A stretch of DNA of 10,476 nucleotides from NCBI GenBank assembly GCA_015063655.1, contig SVTU01000049.1, positions 1 to 10,476 on the forward strand. The letters are read 5' to 3'. Under the pieces are notes generated by a model, which worked only from the letters and a program-made list of their open reading frames with translations, did not search any database and was not told where the DNA came from. Below are positions 6,457-10,476 of the stretch, piece by piece. The position numbers and the translations under genes are program-made. Position 1 is the first letter of the stretch, and every line of letters starts with the position of its first letter. The stretch comes from Oscillospiraceae bacterium (lineage in GTDB: Bacteria > Bacillota > Clostridia > Oscillospirales > CAG-272).

Positions 6457-7922
6457 CAAATAAGTCCGCCACTGCCCTCGTTGATGATACGTTCAAGCGT
6501 CTGCGACAGCTTGGTACGGGATTCCTCGGGCATATGCTCAAGCTTGGTGTGCAAGCCCTCGTTCACAAGCTCATACAGACTTTTTCCGAACACGTTGGAT
6601 TCCCAGATCCTAACGGGCTCTTCTTCAAATTCCCGCAGCATGTAGCGCACCAGCTCCTCGGACTGCTGCTCTGTTCCCACCATGGGATGAATCTCGGTTT
6701 CGATATTCGCCCGAATAAGGTGAATGGATTGCGCAGAGGCGCACAGGCGAACGCCATATCCGCCCGACTGCTTGATGATCTCGGGCTCTTCCAAGTGTAG
6801 CTCCTCGACAGTAGGCATGACGATGCCGTAGCCCTTATCCTCAGCCATAGCCAACGCCTCAGCAACACGCTCAAAGCGTGATTTCTGCGCCGCAAGATCG
6901 CAAAGCGTGCGGATAAGCTCCTCCTCATCATGAATATCAAAGCCCGTCATCTCACGCAGAACGCCATAATATAGACCATCGTCAAAGCAAGCACGCACGC
7001 TTGCCTTCCCACAGCCAAGATCGATGTTGTCAACGGATACGCTCTGGATATACTCATTTTCCTTTAATCTCTCAAAGGAACTGACAATATCACCTGTTTT
7101 GCGAATATCACCAGCAATGCGACCAATATCGGCCATAACCGATGCTTTAATGGCATGAGTGTCATCTAAAGCAGACAACCAAGACGGAAGCTGAACGCAT
7201 ATTTCACTCACGGGAAACTCATGCAAAACAAGCTCCAGAATGTGGCGGATATCCTCCCCATCAAGATCCACACAGCTAACCAAGGCTACGGGAACTCCGT
7301 ATTGTTCCTCAAGCTCCATGGCCAAGGAAATCGCCTCCGGCGACGTCGGGTGAGCGGAATTTAAGATCATGGCAAAGGGCTTACCGATCTCCTTAAGCTC
7401 GTTAACGATACGCTGCTCGGCCTCTACGTAGCTTTGTCTTGAAATCTCCCCGATCGTACCGTCTGATGTGATCAGCATGCCGATCGTAGAATGATCTCGT
7501 ATCACCTTCTGCGTGCCCATTTCAGCCGCCTCCACAAAGGGCATGGGCTCATCCTGCCATGGGGTATTCACCATGCGGGGCTGTCCGTCCTCAATCGTAC
7601 CCAGTGCCTCAGGAACGATATATCCCACGCAGTCGATCATCTTAACTCGCAGTGAGGCACAGCCGTCAAGACTGACCGTAACCGCCTCATCGGGCACAAA
7701 CTTTGGCTCTGTCGTCATCACGGTCTTCCCTGCTGCCGACTGCGGCATTTCGTCCCGCGCCCGATCTCGGGAATGCTCATCGTCCATGTTGGGTAAAACC
7801 AATGCTTCCATGAAGCGTTTGATAAATGTTGATTTTCCCGAGCGAACCGGCCCCACTACCCCTATATAAATGTCTCCGCCCGTCCTCTCGGCAATATCAC
7901 GGTAAATGGAATGCTCTGCCAT
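6444..7922 (-). CDS. spoIVA: Stage IV sporulation protein A, coat morphogenetic ATPase
   Basis: SpoIVA is made in the mother cell, binds the outer forespore membrane (through SpoVM in Bacillus) and polymerises with ATP hydrolysis into the basement layer for spore coat assembly; it is also needed for cortex formation. The product is 492 residues, the same length as the B. subtilis protein. The Walker A loop GPVRSGKST is at 24-32 with K30; the sensor threonines T70 and T71 are in MTTEPKF; the Walker B aspartate is D97 in MIDCVGY. These positions match those known for B. subtilis SpoIVA. The middle and C-terminal domains are intact, and the protein ends in the characteristic GGLICIIL. The ATG at 7922 has GGGAGGAT five bases upstream, but that site is locked in a long hairpin (7928-7968). 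It follows the DUF308-like gene by 63 bases. In Bacillus the gene is driven by sigma-E; I see no convincing sigma-E promoter in the gap. Confidence 0.97.
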   Translation of the reverse strand: MAEHSIYRDIAERTGGDIYIGVVGPVRSGKSTFIKRFMEALVLPNMDDEHSRDRARDEMPQSAAGKTVMTTEPKFVPDEAVTVSLDGCASLRVKMIDCVGYIVPEALGTIEDGQPRMVNTPWQDEPMPFVEAAEMGTQKVIRDHSTIGMLITSDGTIGEISRQSYVEAEQRIVNELKEIGKPFAMILNSAHPTSPEAISLAMELEEQYGVPVALVSCVDLDGEDIRHILELVLHEFPVSEICVQLPSWLSALDDTHAIKASVMADIGRIAGDIRKTGDIVSSFERLKENEYIQSVSVDNIDLGCGKASVRACFDDGLYYGVLREMTGFDIHDEEELIRTLCDLAAQKSRFERVAEALAMAEDKGYGIVMPTVEELHLEEPEIIKQSGGYGVRLCASAQSIHLIRANIETEIHPMVGTEQQSEELVRYMLREFEEEPVRIWESNVFGKSLYELVNEGLHTKLEHMPEESRTKLSQTLERIINEGSGGLICIIL

Positions 7923-7927
7923 ACAAA

Positions 7928-7968
7928 ATCCTCCCGATATATTTGTCAGTTCAAATATATGGGAGGAT
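7928..7968 (-). promoter_or_regulatory. spoIVA: Long stem-loop sequestering the spoIVA ribosome binding site
   Basis: In the 63-base gap before spoIVA, 7928-7935 (ATCCTCCC) pairs with 7961-7968 (GGGAGGAT) and 7937-7945 (ATATATTTG) pairs with 7952-7960 (CAAATATAT), leaving one bulged base (7936) and a 6-base loop (7946-7951). This makes 17 base pairs in all. On the spoIVA transcript the 3' arm is the Shine-Dalgarno sequence GGGAGGAT, five bases before the ATG, so it would be fully paired if transcription begins upstream of about 7970. A tract of only three to four U follows, too short for a good terminator. The pairing is seen directly; control of translation or transcript stability is inferred. 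It could instead be a dyad bound by a DNA-binding protein. Confidence 0.7.
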
Positions 7969-7985
7969 GATGTGTTTTAGAACTA

Positions 7986-8624
7986 TTAAGTATCGGAAGA
8001 ATCGTTTTCGAGCTTGATCTCGGTGTCAGCCTTACCGTCACCCGTGGTATCCACCATCACGGCATCGGCAATGCCGTCACCCGTATAGTCAACGAACACC
8101 CTAGCCCCCGTCTTCTCGGTAGCTTTTACTTTCTTTGAGCCGGATTTGATCATACCGATCACCACATAAACAAGGCACAGCACGATGATCACAACACCTG
8201 CAACACGGATCAGTGTCTGAAGAAATTCGCCGGGACCCACCAAAAGCATAACAACGCCAAGGATCATGCGGATCGCCTCATCCTTGAGCTGATTCAGCTT
8301 GTTTTCGGACAGCAAAACACGGATCAAAGGGAAAATGAGCATGTATACACCCACCACGATCATCATTATGCCGCTATGCCAGAAAATCAGAACAAGACCC
8401 ATTACAACCGATATCAGCGACATCACGATATCCGCGACAGCCCCCTTTTCCTTGACGTTGGCAATGGATACAACCAGGGATGGGACGGCAGAGATCAGCG
8501 TCACCACACCGATCACGATAAAGGCCACGTTGATCAAAAAGGAGACGGGGATCACCAGCAGAAGAATACCGACGATAATGCCGATCATTCCCCCTATCAA
8601 AATTCTCTGTTGTGAAGTTGTCAT
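7986..8624 (-). CDS. DUF308-like membrane protein with two calcium-loop-like repeats in its tail
   Basis: A 212-residue protein. Residues 9-159 contain about six hydrophobic helices (approximately 9-27, 31-53, 64-81, 84-104, 118-131, 139-159) with the Gly-rich paired-helix style of the DUF308/HdeD group, for example GGMIGIIVGILLLVIP. A basic linker (KSGSKKVKATEK, 160-171) leads to a tail with two copies, 13 residues apart, of DxTGDGxxD: D179-D187 and D192-D200. These resemble the calcium-binding loops of dockerin, EF-hand and thrombospondin-3-like repeats. The basic linker suggests a cytoplasmic tail by the positive-inside rule. No signal peptide beyond helix 1. AGAGAGG (8632-8638) precedes the ATG. 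It begins 15 bases after coaD and is likely in the uvrC-rsmD-coaD transcript. The role is unknown; HdeD itself is an acid-stress protein, but that is no guide here. Confidence 0.75.
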   Translation of the reverse strand: MTTSQQRILIGGMIGIIVGILLLVIPVSFLINVAFIVIGVVTLISAVPSLVVSIANVKEKGAVADIVMSLISVVMGLVLIFWHSGIMMIVVGVYMLIFPLIRVLLSENKLNQLKDEAIRMILGVVMLLVGPGEFLQTLIRVAGVVIIVLCLVYVVIGMIKSGSKKVKATEKTGARVFVDYTGDGIADAVMVDTTGDGKADTEIKLENDSSDT

Positions 8625-8639
8625 TTTTTTACCTCTCTT

Positions 8640-9128
8640 TCACGTATTCAAATTTTGTAATTTCTGTATAATAACCTTGGGAACAAGGTGCTCAATGGGG
8701 AGATTGGCATCCAATCTGTTTCTCACCTCCGTGGAGCTGACCTGTTCAAGGCCTTGGGTACATTCAAGCAGAACGGTCTTGGCATTGGGATACGCCCGTG
8801 CGTTATACTCCGCCATTTTCTCCTCATACTCTCTGTCCGTATCGTTCCTCACACCCTTCACAATGGCACATGCGCCAAGATCTCTAGCCAGCTCCCAAAG
8901 CATACCGTTCGAAGACACAACACGGACGTTGGGTAGCTTGGCAACAGCCAGAGCAACCATTTCTTCCCGCTGCTCCATCGTATAGCGGTACGTCTTGGCA
9001 TCGTTGATCATCACAGCCACATACACCACGTCATATGCTTGGCAGGCCCGCTCAATAATGTGGAGATGGCCAAGGGTAATGGGGTCAAAGCTCCCAGGAA
9101 CCAAGGCAACCGATTGCTTATGCGTCAT
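8640..9128 (-). CDS. coaD: Phosphopantetheine adenylyltransferase
   Basis: Catalyses the fourth step of coenzyme A synthesis: 4'-phosphopantetheine plus ATP gives dephospho-CoA and pyrophosphate, in the cytoplasm. The product is 162 residues, normal for bacterial CoaD. It has the nucleotidyltransferase motif GSFDPITLGH (12-21, including the catalytic HxxH-like T/H...GH arrangement), the KGVRN motif (91-95) followed by DREYE, and SSTEVR (131-136), the ATP-binding ISSTxVR signature. The ATG overlaps the rsmD stop by four bases (ATGA, 9125-9128), and its Shine-Dalgarno GGAGGAG (9134-9140) lies inside the rsmD coding end, so translation is coupled. The rsmD-coaD pair is a conserved bacterial arrangement. 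Confidence 0.97.
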   Translation of the reverse strand: MTHKQSVALVPGSFDPITLGHLHIIERACQAYDVVYVAVMINDAKTYRYTMEQREEMVALAVAKLPNVRVVSSNGMLWELARDLGACAIVKGVRNDTDREYEEKMAEYNARAYPNAKTVLLECTQGLEQVSSTEVRNRLDANLPIEHLVPKVIIQKLQNLNT

Positions 9129-9688
9129 ATCAGCTCCTCCTTCGGCTTCAAAATAGTCACGTAGCTGATGCTGTAGCGTGCCGATTTGATCACGTCAAAT
9201 TTCTCTTTCAGCTGCTTATCCGAGGCAAATACGTTCTCGCTGCCGCTCTCGCACACGATCAAGGTTGTGGGCTTCAAGGCTTTCGATTGAAGCAAGCGGC
9301 GCAGCACGTCCGCACAAAGCTCCGAGGCATACGGGGGATCGATAAAGATCAGGTCAAATCGGTCACAGTTGCGCAACAAATACTCCCGATAGTCACAGGA
9401 TATCACCGTTGTACGATCCGTCATTTTTGTTTTCTCAACGTTCCTTCTGATCACGCCACAGGCCTCTCTTGATGCGTCCACCATAACGGATCGCTGTGCT
9501 CCACGACTGAGAGCTTCTAAGGATAGCTGACCACATCCTGCAAACAGATCCAGCACAGCTCTGTCCTCAATGTCAAATTGAAGCATGGAGAATATCGCTT
9601 CCTTAACACGTTGTGAGGTAGGTCGGGTCGCTTCACCCTCTAAGGTATACAGCGATACGCCCTTGGCACTTCCCGTAATAATTCTCAT
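9125..9688 (-). CDS. rsmD: 16S rRNA (guanine-966-N2) methyltransferase
   Basis: S-adenosylmethionine-dependent methyltransferase that modifies G966 of 16S rRNA (E. coli numbering) on the assembling small subunit. The product is 187 residues, a usual length. Visible motifs are RPTSQRVKEA (22-31), specific for the RsmD family; motif I VLDLFAGCG (45-53) for the methyl donor; and the catalytic motif IV DPPY (117-120) in LIFIDPPY. In motif I, GCGQLSLEALSRGA has Gln where Ser or Ala is common; the fold should not be affected. It starts in an ATGA overlap with uvrC (9685-9688) and has GGAGGA (9695-9700) six bases upstream. Confidence 0.96.
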   Translation of the reverse strand: MRIITGSAKGVSLYTLEGEATRPTSQRVKEAIFSMLQFDIEDRAVLDLFAGCGQLSLEALSRGAQRSVMVDASREACGVIRRNVEKTKMTDRTTVISCDYREYLLRNCDRFDLIFIDPPYASELCADVLRRLLQSKALKPTTLIVCESGSENVFASDKQLKEKFDVIKSARYSISYVTILKPKEELI

Positions 9689-10476
9689 GCGTTATCCTCC
9701 TCATTCGTTATCTCATCGTGAAAATGCGAATAGATCCGCAGGGCATCCGTTTGCGTCATACCCTTCACTGTCATCAAGGAGGGCACGTCGGCCGCCTTAA
9801 CGCCACGCAGTCCGCCAAAGGCGGCAAGCAATCGCTTTGCCTTGACAGGGCCAATACCGTCAATGCTCTCAAGCGATGAACGCTTGATCGTGCTTCTCTT
9901 GGCATTCATCGTTTTGCTTACGGTAAAACGGTGAACCTCCTCTTGGATCTTATAGATCAAAACGAACACCGATCTCTCACGGGCAATGTTGATCTCCTCC
10001 TCGGCCGTGCATAACGCCCGTGTTTTATGATACTCATCCTTCACCATACCCCACACAGGTATGTCAAGCTCCTTCTGCTTCAGAACGTCCTGCACAACGC
10101 TTACGTGAGCACGTCCGCCATCGATCAAGATCAGATCAGGGATCTTCGAGAACGAGCCGCTGCTGTCCGACAGCAAATGAGCCATACGCCGCTCAAGTGC
10201 CTCTCGCATCGAGGCGTAGTCGTCGGTTCCTTCAACAGATTGAATACGGAAGGAACGGTACTCCTGCTTATTAAATCTTCCATTTTCATACACGATCATG
10301 CCGCAGGTCTTATGCTCTGCGCCAATATTGGAAATATCGTAGGCCTCTATTCGTTCGGGCAGTGCATCGAGAGCCAGCATGTCAGCAAGAATGGCCAACG
10401 TGGTATCCTCTTTTTGTCCCTGCTCTCGGTATTGTCTTGCTTTTTCCTCGGCATTGGCTGTAGCCGTTTGTACCAA
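9685..10476 (-). CDS. uvrC: Excinuclease ABC subunit C, C-terminal part (5' end outside window)
   Basis: UvrC makes both incisions around a lesion in nucleotide excision repair, after UvrA and UvrB load. The 263 residues here are the C-terminal part of a protein usually about 600 long; the GIY-YIG domain and the UvrB-binding region lie beyond the right edge. The RNase H-like nuclease domain shows D47 in YDISNIG, D119 in LILIDGG, D147 in MVKDEYH and H182 in EEVHRF (numbers count from the window edge), the expected catalytic set for the 5' incision. A tandem helix-hairpin-helix domain follows at about 201-252 (SIDGIGPVKAKRLL, then the VKGMTQTDALRIYSHF half). The TTG at the edge is an internal Leu codon, not a start. 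The stop overlaps the rsmD start (ATGA), so the two are probably coupled. Confidence 0.96.
   Translation of the reverse strand: MVQTATANAEEKARQYREQGQKEDTTLAILADMLALDALPERIEAYDISNIGAEHKTCGMIVYENGRFNKQEYRSFRIQSVEGTDDYASMREALERRMAHLLSDSSGSFSKIPDLILIDGGRAHVSVVQDVLKQKELDIPVWGMVKDEYHKTRALCTAEEEINIARERSVFVLIYKIQEEVHRFTVSKTMNAKRSTIKRSSLESIDGIGPVKAKRLLAAFGGLRGVKAADVPSLMTVKGMTQTDALRIYSHFHDEITNEEDNA

Noticed and set aside
7954..7961. CATATATT on the - strand as a sigma-E -10 element (consensus CATACAnT) for spoIVA.
   Set aside because: The match is fair, but no ATATT-like -35 lies about 14 bases upstream and the sequence is part of the hairpin arm. It could be real, since a start just downstream would free the ribosome binding site, but the evidence is too thin to annotate.
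7928..7968. The spoIVA leader hairpin as an intrinsic terminator of the uvrC operon.
   Set aside because: Only three or four U follow the stem on the - strand before the start codon, and no T-tract follows on the + strand.
8299..8985. Open frame on the + strand across the DUF308-like gene and coaD.
   Set aside because: It spans two confirmed genes and their junction on the other strand, and has a composition typical of an antisense shadow.
1..10476. Mobile elements, CRISPR arrays, tRNA or rRNA genes, riboswitches, toxin-antitoxin or defence systems.
   Set aside because: No direct repeats with spacers, transposase or integrase motifs, cloverleaf-like sequences or conserved riboswitch cores were seen. 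Gaps are too short to hold most of these.

Overview
The window reads as chromosomal DNA of a spore-forming Firmicute, most likely class Clostridia with a mid-range GC content. Three things point there: a full-length spoIVA (spore-coat basement-layer ATPase), strong AGGAGG-type ribosome binding sites with very short gaps between genes, and the clostridial form of glutamyl-tRNA synthetase beside a glutaminyl-tRNA synthetase. I see no phage, transposon, tRNA, rRNA or CRISPR signal. The species cannot be told from the sequence.

Left half (1-6131, + strand): a tightly packed run of six genes. It starts with the 3' part of gltX (glutamate--tRNA ligase), then glnS (glutamine--tRNA ligase), a small DUF1294-type membrane protein, a divergent MutS-family ATPase without a mismatch-recognition domain, an Lrp/AsnC-family regulator, and a class I/II PLP aminotransferase whose start overlaps the regulator's stop. 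Gaps are about 18-40 bases and no promoter or terminator is evident inside the run, so it is probably one operon or two overlapping ones. A perfect bidirectional stem-loop terminator (6131-6173) ends it.

Centre (6172-6443, - strand): a 67-residue DUF4177-like protein converges on the same terminator and has a textbook vegetative promoter with an extended -10.

Right half (6444-10476, - strand): transcribed leftwards are uvrC (5' end outside the window), rsmD, coaD, a DUF308-like six-helix membrane protein with a tail of two calcium-loop-like repeats, and spoIVA. uvrC/rsmD and rsmD/coaD overlap by four bases (ATGA), so they are likely translationally coupled. The 63-base gap before spoIVA holds a 17-bp near-perfect stem-loop that buries the spoIVA ribosome binding site.

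Most of the window is housekeeping: tRNA charging, DNA repair, ribosomal RNA methylation, coenzyme A synthesis and sporulation. The less ordinary parts are the occluded spoIVA leader, the MutS-like ATPase with a replaced signature motif, and the membrane protein with DxTGDGxxD repeats. I did not find evidence for a wholly new multi-gene system.
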